From DAONJL01 sp035405645 [NCBI: bacterium] (lineage in GTDB: Bacteria; JAGOBX01; DAONJL01), in NCBI GenBank assembly GCA_035405645.1, contig DAONJL010000003.1, forward strand, positions 75,841 to 139,840: a stretch of DNA of 64,000 nucleotides, given 5' to 3'. The translations under genes were made by a program, and so were the position numbers. A model generated the notes under the pieces. It saw only the letters and a program-made list of their open reading frames with translations. It did not search any database and was not told the DNA's origin. This document shows, one piece after another, positions 39,501 through 48,074 of the stretch. Position 1 is the first letter of the stretch, and every line of letters starts with the position of its first letter.

Positions 39501-40095
39501 TGAATATGAAGAATTAAAAAAAGAGTTTGATTTTATAATCAAACAAAAGGAAGACCTTGAAAAAGCAGAGAGTGATTTAAAAGAATTAATAAGAAAAATA
39601 GATAAAGAATCAAAAGAAAAATTTGTAGAAACATTTAACAAAGCAAAAGAAAATTTTTCAAAAATAATAGGTAGAATATTTGAAGGTGGCGAAGGAGAAT
39701 TAAAATTATTAGATGAAGATAATGTGCTTGAAAGTGGAATAGATATAATAGTAAGAATGCCGGGTAAAAAATTTCAGACAATAACATTATTATCAGGTGG
39801 CGAGCGTTCGATGGTTGCAATTGCATTATTATTTTCATTATTTGAAATAAAGCCATCGCCATTTTGTATATTAGATGAAATTGATGCAGCGTTAGATGAT
39901 GTGAATATTTTAAGGTTTTTAAAACTTGTTCAAGAATTTAAAAACACAACTCAATTTATAATTATTACTCATAATAAATTAACAATGGAAATGAGTGATA
40001 ATATATATGGCGTGAGTATGGAGGAAGCAGGAATATCGAAAGTGTTATCATTCAGGTTTGAAAAAGAGAAAAAAGAAGAACAAATAGCAAATTAA
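36517..40095 (+). CDS. smc: Chromosome segregation protein SMC
   Basis: This 1192-residue SMC ATPase compacts and segregates DNA. The N-terminal head has Walker A GPNGSGKS (31-38) and QSAKSLRG. Long coiled coils run about 165-500 and 670-1010 around a hinge (about 505-665). The C-terminal head has the ABC signature LLSGGERSMVAIALLFSLFEI and Walker B with the D-loop (FCILDEIDAALDD). The TTG start is chosen because GGAGGGCGG lies just upstream and no ATG precedes the conserved IDIIGFKSFAD. ScpA and ScpB are not in the window. Confidence 0.95.
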   Translation: MNLKKIDIIGFKSFADKIVLNFDEGITTIIGPNGSGKSNIVDAMKWVLGEQSAKSLRGTEMEDVLFKGNENRRASNFASVTVTLRNENRILPIDFNEVSITRKLFRDGTSEYLINNNPARLKDIVDLIADSGINKSGYSILSQGEIDIVLKNNPVERRVIFEEASGIMRFKNRKKIALNKLKSVDEDLVRLKDILLEKERYLNSLQKQVAKARRYKELKEELLKKVEVNYKYELKKLIKELKEKEEVLKKLEEKRGEIERSITINEANIEIQKDYLSQIRDELFIQKSSLEKINKKLQDYEIELNNYKNKKENNIIQITRLKRRNQENDEKEIELKNIINKNKEEEEKIRAAKNEAEQKLNEIRAKFEKENKEYEKSREEYNKLQRELQELKSLEIKSNEELIYLKKEIESYTLQKSELKNNLFDKEKYINEIKNKFEVVQQERKKIDEYINNLKVTIEKGNKEILDLKKEEEIINNEINKIQKEISQITGQLNLINELNQTFEGYLKGVKYFLKDKKNEKLKLLTDYIEVKAEYEAIIENYLSEKLQILLVEEKEKINSYLEEIKNNKLTNVYFYLNNASQIKVKEFNNEILKEEGIICFAREIIKCPENLNGLINYLFEKVVIIDRIENVLKIADKYDDIIFLTLNGEVYNNGILIVNKKAESSGLIKRKREKKELIENIEKLQNQLKSKAAKLENIKKEITNKEYNNKKLSEIYQEKIINLRDLINDEKTLNNEIKKSSEDIEKFENRLNWFDLKEKEIIKKIDEKETILEQVKINKNNKFDQFTEKEELIKINEKKLNEIKNEVYTLSLNYNNYKEQANSIIEKNKILEEQLKKIIEEKERNQNEIKNLENDIVNIESKIKWINELTIKSVEEQKNLQILINKININEKKALEKLDNYYREKENLNAGLKIINEKYHIEELNIKETGNNINSLKIIAKEKYTLSIEPINEEELYKQEEEIEDEKIGEIKEEIKKIEERLNNIGSVNIEAINEYEELKKEFDFIIKQKEDLEKAESDLKELIRKIDKESKEKFVETFNKAKENFSKIIGRIFEGGEGELKLLDEDNVLESGIDIIVRMPGKKFQTITLLSGGERSMVAIALLFSLFEIKPSPFCILDEIDAALDDVNILRFLKLVQEFKNTTQFIIITHNKLTMEMSDNIYGVSMEEAGISKVLSFRFEKEKKEEQIAN

Positions 40096-40099
40096 AATA

Positions 40100-41020
40100 A
40101 TGAAAAAAATAATAGAAAAATTAAAAAATTTTTTTGAACCGATAAGAACAATAATAAATAAAAAATTTTTGCTTTATTATTTAGCCATATTAATACTATT
40201 ATGCGGAAGTGTGTCATCATATTATTTAATAAAGTATTCAAATTTACATAAAAGTAAGAAAGTTGATAATAGCAAAATAACAAATATTGATTATATAAGA
40301 GCAGCGATAATAGAAAGAAGTTTAAGTGATATAAAAAAGAATGAATATCAGAATTATTTAAAAAGCAATGAATTAATTAATCAAAATTTTATATATAGAG
40401 CAGAAACAGATTTAAGAGAATCAAATATAAAAAATGAGAATAATTTCAGAAATTTTATAGCAGAAAAATTTACAATCAAATCAAATATAAATGAGATAAA
40501 ATTACCAAAACAATTGTATATGTCAGAATATGAAAAGATAAATGAAGAATCAAAATTGTTAAGTCAGGAAATAAAAAGTGAGAAAGGAGAAGAAAAATTA
40601 GATATTAGTGTGGGAGATAAAAAAGAGACTCAACAAGAAACAATAATATCACAGCCAATAACCCAGCCGCCAAAAAAAATAGTAGAAAAAGAAAAGAGTA
40701 GCACTGATGAAATAAGTAAATTAATACAATCATTTGAAATGAAAAAAAGTAATATTGAAGAGCCAAAAACCCAAAAGGTAGAAAAAATAAGTGAAATAAA
40801 ATCAGAAAAAATTGATACAGGCACAAAAGAAAGTGAAATAGAATTAAAAAAGGGAATACAACCATCAAAGTTAAAAATTATAACAAAAGATGAAGATATT
40901 TTATTTCAACCAAAAATAGAAAATATAAAAAGAGAAACAAGTGGTAATAAAACAAAAGAAGAAACAAGTAAAAAGCAAAAGGAGTTTGATAATTTTTCAT
41001 TAATAAAGTTGTTGGAATAA
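40100..41020 (+). CDS. Membrane-anchored, low-complexity protein of unknown function downstream of smc
   Basis: This 306-residue protein has a basic N-terminus, one transmembrane segment (about 23-45) and a long Lys/Glu/Ile-rich, probably disordered tail. The tail holds a proline-containing stretch (SQPITQPPKKIVEKEK, about 193-208). It follows smc by 4 bp and so is likely cotranscribed. The topology (short inside, long outside) is Ton/Tol-linker-like or divisome-like in outline only. No family was recognised. Confidence 0.6.
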   Translation: MKKIIEKLKNFFEPIRTIINKKFLLYYLAILILLCGSVSSYYLIKYSNLHKSKKVDNSKITNIDYIRAAIIERSLSDIKKNEYQNYLKSNELINQNFIYRAETDLRESNIKNENNFRNFIAEKFTIKSNINEIKLPKQLYMSEYEKINEESKLLSQEIKSEKGEEKLDISVGDKKETQQETIISQPITQPPKKIVEKEKSSTDEISKLIQSFEMKKSNIEEPKTQKVEKISEIKSEKIDTGTKESEIELKKGIQPSKLKIITKDEDILFQPKIENIKRETSGNKTKEETSKKQKEFDNFSLIKLLE

Positions 41021-41043
41021 AAAAAAATAAAAGAATAATTTAC

Positions 41044-41073
41044 TTGACTAAAAGATAGAAAATATTGTATGAT
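41044..41073 (+). promoter_or_regulatory. Promoter of the polysaccharide export operon
   Basis: TTGACT (41044-41049) and TATGAT (41068-41073) are 18 bp apart. Transcription would start near 41080, which rules out the upstream TTG at 41065 as a start and supports GTG 41104. Confidence 0.6.
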
Positions 41074-41103
41074 AAAAAAAATTTTATGGAGTGGAGGGAC
41101 AAA

Positions 41104-42345
41104 GTGCAAAGAATAATATTATTATTTTTAATATTTATTATTTCATACATTTTAATTGCAGAAGATTTTCCATCATTTGAAATAACACCAAAAGTGCCAA
41201 CAGCATATATTGTAGGACCAGAAGATGTGCTTGAAATAAATGTATGGGGTTATGAAGAATTAAAATCAGTAGTAACAGTAAGGTCAGATGGAAGAATAAA
41301 TTATGCAATGTTAGGGGAGATAATAGTAAGTGGACTGACTACAGAACAAATAAAAGAAACAATAGCAATGCGATTAAAAGCATTTATACCTGACCCACAA
41401 GTAAATGTAGATGTAAAAGAATTTAAAAGTCGTAGAGTTTTGGTAATAGGTAATGTGCCAAATCCCGGACCATATAATTTAATAGGAACAGTAAAATTAC
41501 TTGATATATTAGTAAAAGCAGGTTGGAATGCACAAACATCAAAAGTAAGAGAAGTAGTAATAATGCGCGAGGATGGTTCAACAATAAAAATAAATTTAAA
41601 TAAATTATTATTAGAAGGTGATTTGAATCAAAATATTATTTTACAAAAAAATGATACAATTTTTTTACCAGACATAACAAAAGGAGTAGTAATAGTTGAA
41701 GGTGAAGTAGCAAAACCAGGTGAATATAAATTGGAGAATGTTGATTATTTTTTAGTTTCAGATTTATTAAGATTAGCAGGTGGAATAACAGAAAAAGCAA
41801 TGCGAGAAAGATGTAAAGTAGTAAGAAAAAATGGAAAAGAAGAATTATTAAATTTAGCGACATTATTATTTTTAGGAGATCAGGGCGTAAATTTCAAATT
41901 GTATGATGGTGATAAATTAGTGGTTCCAAGAGTTCAAAGCACAAAAATATATGTAATAGGAGAAGCAGAAAGAACAGGAATAATAGAAATAGATGACCCA
42001 TATCCAACAATGTTTAAATTACTTTCATTAGCAAAAGATAAATATTTTGCAGTATTAAGTGATATAAAGGTAGTTCGAGATGATCCGGAAAATCCAGGAC
42101 ATCCAATAGTATTTAATATAGATGCAAAAAGAGTTTTATATCAGGGCGATATAAGTCAGAATATTAAATTAGAGAATAGAGATGTAATATTTATACCACA
42201 ATCATTTATTGGTTCATTTTCCCAGTTTATTGATGAAGTATGGCCAACAATTACAAAAACAGCAGAAGCAATTGAAGAAAGTGAAGATATAGTGCATGGT
42301 CGATATACAGAAGATAATTCAACAACAAGTAATAGAAATAGATAA
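41104..42345 (+). CDS. Polysaccharide export protein, Wza/SLBB family
   Basis: This protein (about 413 residues from GTG 41104) forms the outer-membrane/periplasmic exit channel for exopolysaccharide or capsule. A hydrophobic signal peptide (MQRIILLFLIFIISYILIA) is followed by the Poly_export domain (YIVGPEDVLEINVWGYEEL...VRSDGRINYAMLGEI...G). At least three SLBB domains come next (VLVIGNVPNPGPYNLIG, VVIVEGEVAKPGEYKL, IYVIGEAERTGIIEID). The GTG is chosen over an in-frame TTG 39 bp upstream because GGAGGG sits at proper distance and the TTG overlaps the promoter -10 region. No lipobox Cys was seen. Partner kinase gene follows. Confidence 0.9.
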   Translation: MQRIILLFLIFIISYILIAEDFPSFEITPKVPTAYIVGPEDVLEINVWGYEELKSVVTVRSDGRINYAMLGEIIVSGLTTEQIKETIAMRLKAFIPDPQVNVDVKEFKSRRVLVIGNVPNPGPYNLIGTVKLLDILVKAGWNAQTSKVREVVIMREDGSTIKINLNKLLLEGDLNQNIILQKNDTIFLPDITKGVVIVEGEVAKPGEYKLENVDYFLVSDLLRLAGGITEKAMRERCKVVRKNGKEELLNLATLLFLGDQGVNFKLYDGDKLVVPRVQSTKIYVIGEAERTGIIEIDDPYPTMFKLLSLAKDKYFAVLSDIKVVRDDPENPGHPIVFNIDAKRVLYQGDISQNIKLENRDVIFIPQSFIGSFSQFIDEVWPTITKTAEAIEESEDIVHGRYTEDNSTTSNRNR

Positions 42346-42374
42346 AAAATTTAAATATAAAAAAAGGTGTGGCT

Positions 42375-44519
42375 ATGGCACAATATGAAATGACGATACA
42401 TGATTATTTTAGAATAATCAGGAAACGAAAATGGATAATAATATTAACGACATTAACAGTATATATGGCAGCAATAGTGTACACAAAAATGCAGAAAAAG
42501 ATATATGAAGTAGCATCAAGGATAGAAATAGTAGAGAAATCACAGGTAGGTAAAGATTATGTAGGAGTTTCAAATGTAGAGTTGACATCAGGAAATACAA
42601 TAAATACAGCAATAAAAATATTAACGAGTAGAAATTTAATTATTAGAGTAATAGCAGATTTAAAATTAATCGATGCAAATGCACCAAGTAGTGTTGTACA
42701 GCGTGTAATATCAGATATACAAAATAGAATAGAAGTAAAGCAAGAACCACAATCAAATGTAGTAATGATTAAATTAGTTTCAACTGATGCAGTAACAGCG
42801 ACACAGATAGTAAATAAAATAGCAGAGGTATTTATATCTGAAAGTTTAAAATATATTCAGCATGAGAAGAATGTATTAAGAGATTTTTTAGCAGAACAGG
42901 TAGAAAAATCAAGAATAAAATTAGAACAAGCAGAAGAAGATTTGTTAAGATTTAAAGAAGAATCATCAGGTAGTAAATTATTAGGTAAATGGAGTATAAG
43001 TGAGGATGCAATAATATCAATTCAGAATGAAATAAATACATTAGCAGAGGAAAGAAAAAAGAAAGAAGAAATATTAGAAATATTAAGGAAAAAAATATTA
43101 GGAAAAGAGGTAGATATATTTTTAGTTCCTGAAATTAGTAGTGATGATAAATTACATAAATATCAGCAACAAATAGAACAGAATAAAGCAGAAATAGAAA
43201 AATTATTAGAAAGATATACTGAAAGCCACCCAAAAATATATATATATAATCAAAAGATAAAAGAGATAAAGTCGAAAGTTGATGAATATGTTAAGGAAAA
43301 ATTAAATCCAATAATAAATAAATACGAAGAACAAATAGCCGAAAGTTGGGCAAAAGAAAATGAATTAAAAAAAGAGAAAGAATTTATAGCAGCAAGATTA
43401 AGGAATTTACCACGAGAACAATTATTAGGAATGAAGTTAGAGAAAGCAGTGCAGGTTGCAACACAGATGTATAATATGTATAAAGATAAATATGAACAAT
43501 TACGAATTCAAGAAGCGAGTGCAGCACCAATAGCAAGAATTGTTGACCTTGCAGGTGTACCAAGATATCCAATATATCCTAATGAACGGCAAAATGCATT
43601 AGCAGGTTTAGTTATTGGATTAATTTTAGGTTTTACTTTTGCATTTATTATTGAAAGTATGGACACATCAATTGGAACAATTGAAGATGTGGAGAAATAT
43701 ACACAAAAACCAGTCTTAGCAGTAATACCACATATACGAATAGATGCAGAAAAAATAAGAAAATTTAAGCAACGCGTTGAAAGTAGTGGTGAAGTATTTA
43801 ATGAACGACAGGCAAAATTAGTAGCGATAAGTGATCCAAAATCACCAGTAACAGAGGCATACAGAACATTAAGAACAAATTTGCAGTTTGCATTTAAAAC
43901 AGATAAAAAGTGTAAAAAAATATTATTTTCAAGTGCAACACCACAAGAAGGGAAATCAACAACATTAACAAATTTAGCAGTAATTATGGCACAAGCAGGA
44001 AAAAAGACATTAATAATGAGTTGTAATTTACGACACCCATCATGTTATAAAACATTTGGAATTAAAAAGAAACCTGGAATAACAGATATACTTTCAGGTG
44101 GCTTAAATTGGCGTGATGTGATACAATCTCCAGGAATTGATAATTTAAAAATATTAAGTGCAGGACCATATCCACCAAACCCATCAGAATTATTAAGTTC
44201 AAAAGAATTTGATGATTTATTGAAAGAATTAGAAGAAGAATTTGAAATAATATTATTTGATTCACCACCAATATTACCTGTTACTGATGCAGCAGTAATT
44301 GCCTCAAAATGTGATGCAGTTGTTCTTGTTTATTTTGTAGGCAAAGCAGCGCGCGAAGCATTATTAAGAGCAAAAATACAATTAGAAAATGTAGGAGCAA
44401 ATATAATAGGAATTGTATTAAATGATATAAAAGCCGAAGGTAAATTAGCATATACTTATTATTATCATTATCAATATAAATATTATGGAGTTCGTGATGC
44501 AAAAGAAAGTGCAGTATAA
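42375..44519 (+). CDS. Wzz/Wzc-type polysaccharide co-polymerase and BY-kinase with altered Walker A'
   Basis: This inner-membrane protein of about 714 residues controls polysaccharide chain length and export. It has a Wzz domain with TM1 near 28-40, a long periplasmic coiled coil (about 150-370) and TM2 (about 405-425). A cytoplasmic kinase follows: Walker A SATPQEGKSTT (about 520), Walker B ILFDSPP (D629) and a C-terminal Tyr cluster (YTYYYHYQYKYYG) for autophosphorylation. In Walker A' the usual DxD before LR is S549-C550-N551 (MSCNLRHP), so kinase activity may be altered. ATG 42375 is preferred to GTG 42369, which overlaps the AAGGTG ribosome binding site. Confidence 0.88.
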   Translation: MAQYEMTIHDYFRIIRKRKWIIILTTLTVYMAAIVYTKMQKKIYEVASRIEIVEKSQVGKDYVGVSNVELTSGNTINTAIKILTSRNLIIRVIADLKLIDANAPSSVVQRVISDIQNRIEVKQEPQSNVVMIKLVSTDAVTATQIVNKIAEVFISESLKYIQHEKNVLRDFLAEQVEKSRIKLEQAEEDLLRFKEESSGSKLLGKWSISEDAIISIQNEINTLAEERKKKEEILEILRKKILGKEVDIFLVPEISSDDKLHKYQQQIEQNKAEIEKLLERYTESHPKIYIYNQKIKEIKSKVDEYVKEKLNPIINKYEEQIAESWAKENELKKEKEFIAARLRNLPREQLLGMKLEKAVQVATQMYNMYKDKYEQLRIQEASAAPIARIVDLAGVPRYPIYPNERQNALAGLVIGLILGFTFAFIIESMDTSIGTIEDVEKYTQKPVLAVIPHIRIDAEKIRKFKQRVESSGEVFNERQAKLVAISDPKSPVTEAYRTLRTNLQFAFKTDKKCKKILFSSATPQEGKSTTLTNLAVIMAQAGKKTLIMSCNLRHPSCYKTFGIKKKPGITDILSGGLNWRDVIQSPGIDNLKILSAGPYPPNPSELLSSKEFDDLLKELEEEFEIILFDSPPILPVTDAAVIASKCDAVVLVYFVGKAAREALLRAKIQLENVGANIIGIVLNDIKAEGKLAYTYYYHYQYKYYGVRDAKESAV

Positions 44520-45312
44520 AATAATAACAATTATAACAATAATATTTTTAATAAATTATTTTTTTATAAGTTGTAGTAAAAATAAAGATAAAAAAAGTAA
44601 TACAACTCAAAAAAATCAAGAACAAATAAAGACGAACGATACAGCAAAAGATACAATAGCAAAAGTAGAGGAAGAAATAGACCCAAATATTTTATTTCAA
44701 AAAGCAGAGCAATATTATTCAACTAATGAGACAGTTTTAATTCCAGAAAATAATTTTTTAAAGGCAATAAAGACATATAAAAAAGTAATTGAAGTCGCAC
44801 CAAATTCAAAATTAGCACCTGATGCACAATATATGATTGCTAAATTAACAGAAGAATATATTAAATATGTAAATAGAAAAAAAAGAATAGAAATAGAAAA
44901 TCTGGCAATAACAAATGAGGAAAAATCATTTGATAATATATTAAAATATATGCTTCCATTTGATGAAGCAATAAAAGAATATTTAAAAATGGCAGAATTA
45001 TATCCAAATAATTTTCACGCACCTGAATCATTATTACGAGCAGCTGAATTATATACAGAAGATTATAATAATAATAAAGATTTCAACAAAGCGATTAAAT
45101 TATATGAATTACTTATTGCAAAATATCCAAATAGTGGTTATGAAGATTTTGCACAATATAGGATAGGAGATTGTTATAGATATTTAAAAAATTATGAAAA
45201 GGCGATAGAAGAATATCAAAAAGTTCTTGATAAATATCCTGATAGTCAATATATATTAGAAGCAGAAAATAAAATTGAGAGATTAAAAATTCAATTAAAA
45301 ATATCAAAATAA
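44497..45312 (+). CDS. TPR lipoprotein, BamD/YbgF-like
   Basis: This protein of about 271 residues has a lipoprotein signal peptide with the lipobox ending FFISC, followed by a Lys/Asn/Thr-rich linker. TPR-like repeats cover about 70-270: APNSKLAPDAQYMIAKL, YPNNFHAPESLLRAAELY, YPNSGYEDFAQYRIGDCY and YPDSQYILEAENKIERL. Its placement between the Wzc-like kinase and the ligase/polymerase suggests a scaffold for polysaccharide export rather than the Bam complex. ATG 44497 is chosen over 44485 because GGAG lies 6 bp ahead. The start lies within the end of the kinase gene. Confidence 0.75.
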   Translation: MQKKVQYKIITIITIIFLINYFFISCSKNKDKKSNTTQKNQEQIKTNDTAKDTIAKVEEEIDPNILFQKAEQYYSTNETVLIPENNFLKAIKTYKKVIEVAPNSKLAPDAQYMIAKLTEEYIKYVNRKKRIEIENLAITNEEKSFDNILKYMLPFDEAIKEYLKMAELYPNNFHAPESLLRAAELYTEDYNNNKDFNKAIKLYELLIAKYPNSGYEDFAQYRIGDCYRYLKNYEKAIEEYQKVLDKYPDSQYILEAENKIERLKIQLKISK

Positions 45313-45325
45313 ATAAAAGATAAAA

Positions 45326-46783
45326 ATGCCAGAGAGTATAAAAGTTCTTGTTTTTTCTTTAATAATTTTGTGTTTAGTTTTAATTTTATTAACAGGCGAA
45401 AATTTAAAAAATCCAGTTCATTATAAATATTACATTATATCAATATTTTTTCTTGCAAGCGTAGTTACTTTTTTTAATCCAGCTGTTGGATTATATCTAC
45501 TTATTGTTACTATGCTTTTTTCGCCAGAAATTCAAATTGGAAGAGTTGAACGAAGAAATGTAGTATTAAGATATGATGATGTAATGATTATATTATGTTT
45601 ATTAAGTTGGACAATTACACGTGTATTAAAAGGCGGAAGACTTTTTAAACCTTCCCCAATAGATAAACCAGTTATTTTTTTTCTTTTAATATGTGCAATT
45701 TCAACAGCCCGTGGTGTTTTAATTAAACAGGTTTCTTCACCAACAAAAGCTTTTTTTTATGTATTAAAACTTGTAGAATATTTTTTAATTTATTATTTAG
45801 TTGTTAATATTGTTAAATCTAAAAGAGCTGTCTTATATTATATTTATACATTTTATATATGCTGTGCTGTTGTATGTTATATTGGATTGCAGCAAATTCG
45901 TTCTGGCGCATTTAGAGTATCTGCCCCTTTTGAAGATGTTTCAGAACCCAATACATTTGGCGCTTATTTACTTTTTATGTTTGGAATGCTTTTTTCATTT
46001 TTTCTATGGAAACCAAAAAATTTTTCAAGAATTATTATTATAGGTTTGCTTATTCTTGTTATTTATAATTTTTTATATACATTATCACGCGGTTCATATA
46101 TGGCTTTTTATCCTGTTCTTATTACAATAGTTTTACTTACACCGCGAACTAAAAAAGTGCTTGCTGTAATTATTTTAATTGCAGCTATTATTTCGATTAA
46201 GTATTTACCACCAACTGTTCGAGATAGAATAGAAAGAACATTCCGAGGACCAATAAAATATAATGTTCCTACATTAGGGCCAAGTTCAACAACAATTGGT
46301 TTAGACCAATCATCATCAGCGAGAGTTGAAAAATATAAAGATATTATGGCATATTGGCAAGAATATCCTATTTTTGGTTTAGGAATCACAGGTGCAGGTT
46401 TTGTTGATTCCCAGGTGATGAGAACAATAGGAGAAATGGGCATAATGGGAGTCTTAGCATTTATATGGCTATTTAAAACAATTTTTACAGAAATTTTTTT
46501 AATTAAAAAATATCAAAGGAATACACTTATTTTAGCTATTTTAACCGGTTATATTGGTGGACTTGTTGGTTTAATTATTCACTCTATGACTGCTAATACT
46601 TTTTTAATTATTCGTATTATGGGACCATTCTGGTTTTTTACTGGTTTAGTTATGAATCTAAATGAACTATATTTTGATGAAATAGCAAGACCAGTTTCTG
46701 AAAATGAAAAAATAAGATTATTAGAAAATAATTTTGATAATAAAACTTTTGTATATAATTCATTTCAAAAGGAAAATATATAA
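45326..46783 (+). CDS. O-antigen ligase / Wzy-like polymerase family membrane protein
   Basis: This 485-residue inner-membrane protein has about eleven hydrophobic segments and a large periplasmic loop (about 285-350) before GLGITGAGFVDSQVMRTIGEMGIMGVLAFIWLF. That layout is typical of the O-antigen ligase/polymerase family. It would polymerise or ligate polysaccharide repeat units. LSRGSYMAFYPVLI also fits the family. It sits 13 bp after the TPR lipoprotein gene in the same operon as Wza and Wzc-like proteins. Ligase versus polymerase cannot be told from sequence. Confidence 0.82.
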   Translation: MPESIKVLVFSLIILCLVLILLTGENLKNPVHYKYYIISIFFLASVVTFFNPAVGLYLLIVTMLFSPEIQIGRVERRNVVLRYDDVMIILCLLSWTITRVLKGGRLFKPSPIDKPVIFFLLICAISTARGVLIKQVSSPTKAFFYVLKLVEYFLIYYLVVNIVKSKRAVLYYIYTFYICCAVVCYIGLQQIRSGAFRVSAPFEDVSEPNTFGAYLLFMFGMLFSFFLWKPKNFSRIIIIGLLILVIYNFLYTLSRGSYMAFYPVLITIVLLTPRTKKVLAVIILIAAIISIKYLPPTVRDRIERTFRGPIKYNVPTLGPSSTTIGLDQSSSARVEKYKDIMAYWQEYPIFGLGITGAGFVDSQVMRTIGEMGIMGVLAFIWLFKTIFTEIFLIKKYQRNTLILAILTGYIGGLVGLIIHSMTANTFLIIRIMGPFWFFTGLVMNLNELYFDEIARPVSENEKIRLLENNFDNKTFVYNSFQKENI

Positions 46784-46790
46784 ATCTTAA

Positions 46791-46997
46791 ATGAATCTTG
46801 CAAAAATTCTTTTTTTCTTATTTTTTATTTTGTTTATATTTTTAGTTTTTTTCTTTGATTATTTCAGAGATAATTTTCTTTTTTTTCTATTAGATTTGAC
46901 AGGAATTTTTTTTATGATTATTTCGCCCGCTGTTTTTTATACAATAATTATTTTAATTTTAATTATTTTAATTCGTTTAATTTTTATAAGAAGATAG
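46791..46997 (+). CDS. Small two-segment membrane protein, hypothetical
   Basis: This 68-residue, extremely hydrophobic protein has segments at about 5-24 and 30-63, ends in RLIFIRR, and has no visible ribosome binding site. It is 7 bp after the polysaccharide ligase/polymerase gene, so it is a plausible operon member. It could also be chance in AT-rich sequence. Confidence 0.4.
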   Translation: MNLAKILFFLFFILFIFLVFFFDYFRDNFLFFLLDLTGIFFMIISPAVFYTIIILILIILIRLIFIRR

Positions 46998-47042
46998 TGT
47001 TTTGAAAAGAGAAGAAAGAAATAAAGAAAAAAGGAGCGTATA

Positions 47043-47885
47043 ATGGATTTAATAAGTTTTGGTAGTAGTTCGAGTTATAATTGTTCTATTCTTAATATTG
47101 CAAATCAGACATTTATAATTGATACTGGGAAAATTGAGCCAGAATTTATCCAATCTTATTTACTAAAATCCAATTTAAAAAATAATAAAACATTGTTAAT
47201 AACACATGCTCATTATGACCATCTTTCTAAAAATACATTTTTAATTAGTAAAATATTAAACATACCAATTTATATTCATCCAATAACTTTTGAAGTCGCA
47301 ATAAAAAAGTTTAATGGTGTTGCTTCAACTCATCCAGCAGAACTTATTTATTTATATAAAAATTCAGAATTAAATTTTGGAAAAGTAGAAGTAAAAATAA
47401 TTAAAGTTCCACATCAAGGAATGGGCGATGATGAAGCAGGTTATAGTGTTTCATATTTTTTTGAAAATAAAGAAAATGAAAATGAAAAATTATTTTTTGG
47501 AACTGATATTGGTAAAATAAATGATGAAATTCAAAAATATATTAATGAGGCAGAAATTTTATTTATTGAAACAAATTATGATAAATCATTAGTTGAAAAA
47601 TCGCCGAGATATTATAAACATAAAAATTGGTTATTTAGTGAAAAAGGGCATTTATCAAATGATGATACAGCATCAGCAATTAGAAATGGTTTAATTGCAC
47701 GCAGTGGCAGACCATATAAGAAAATAATATTAGCACATTTAAGTAGAACCTGTAATACACCAGAATTAGCAAAAAATGCAGTTATTAGAGAGGTTAAAGA
47801 ATTCAATCAACCGAAAGAAAGTATATTAACAGCACCTGCGAAAGATATTCTAATTTTAAAAAATTTTGATTTATTTTTGAATTAA
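47043..47885 (+). CDS. MBL-fold metallo-hydrolase
   Basis: This 280-residue metallo-beta-lactamase-fold protein has the metal motif THAHYDHLSKN (H55, H57, D59, H60), later metal ligands in VPHQGMGDDEAGYS and FGTDIG, and a C-terminal ILAHLSRTCNTPELA. The overall pattern resembles YycJ/VicX-like or RNase Z-like hydrolases. It has a strong ribosome binding site (AAAAGGAGCG). The substrate is unknown. It follows the polysaccharide operon but is not obviously part of it. Confidence 0.82.
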   Translation: MDLISFGSSSSYNCSILNIANQTFIIDTGKIEPEFIQSYLLKSNLKNNKTLLITHAHYDHLSKNTFLISKILNIPIYIHPITFEVAIKKFNGVASTHPAELIYLYKNSELNFGKVEVKIIKVPHQGMGDDEAGYSVSYFFENKENENEKLFFGTDIGKINDEIQKYINEAEILFIETNYDKSLVEKSPRYYKHKNWLFSEKGHLSNDDTASAIRNGLIARSGRPYKKIILAHLSRTCNTPELAKNAVIREVKEFNQPKESILTAPAKDILILKNFDLFLN

Positions 47886-48037
47886 AATTTTTTTAATGAA
47901 ACATAAAAATAGTGAATGAAAATTTTCAAATCCAATAAATTATTTTAATTTCTTTTTTGTGCATAATTAAATAATTACTTTTTGAAATATAGCTAAATAT
48001 AATTATTTTCTAATCATATCAAAAATAATTCAGGAAT

Positions 48038-48066
48038 TTGACTTCACATAATAATTATGCTATAAT
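48038..48066 (+). promoter_or_regulatory. Consensus promoter giving a probably leaderless crp/fnr-like mRNA
   Basis: TTGACT (48038-48043) and perfect TATAAT (48061-48066) are 17 bp apart. Transcription should start near 48072-48075, at or next to the ATG at 48075. No ribosome binding site lies in the 8 bp between. Confidence 0.75.
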
Positions 48067-48074
48067 TAAAAAAA

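Noticed and set aside
41065-41103. Longer N-terminus of the Wza-like protein from TTG 41065
   Set aside because: It overlaps the -10 of the operon promoter; GTG 41104 has a proper ribosome binding site and gives a clean signal peptide.
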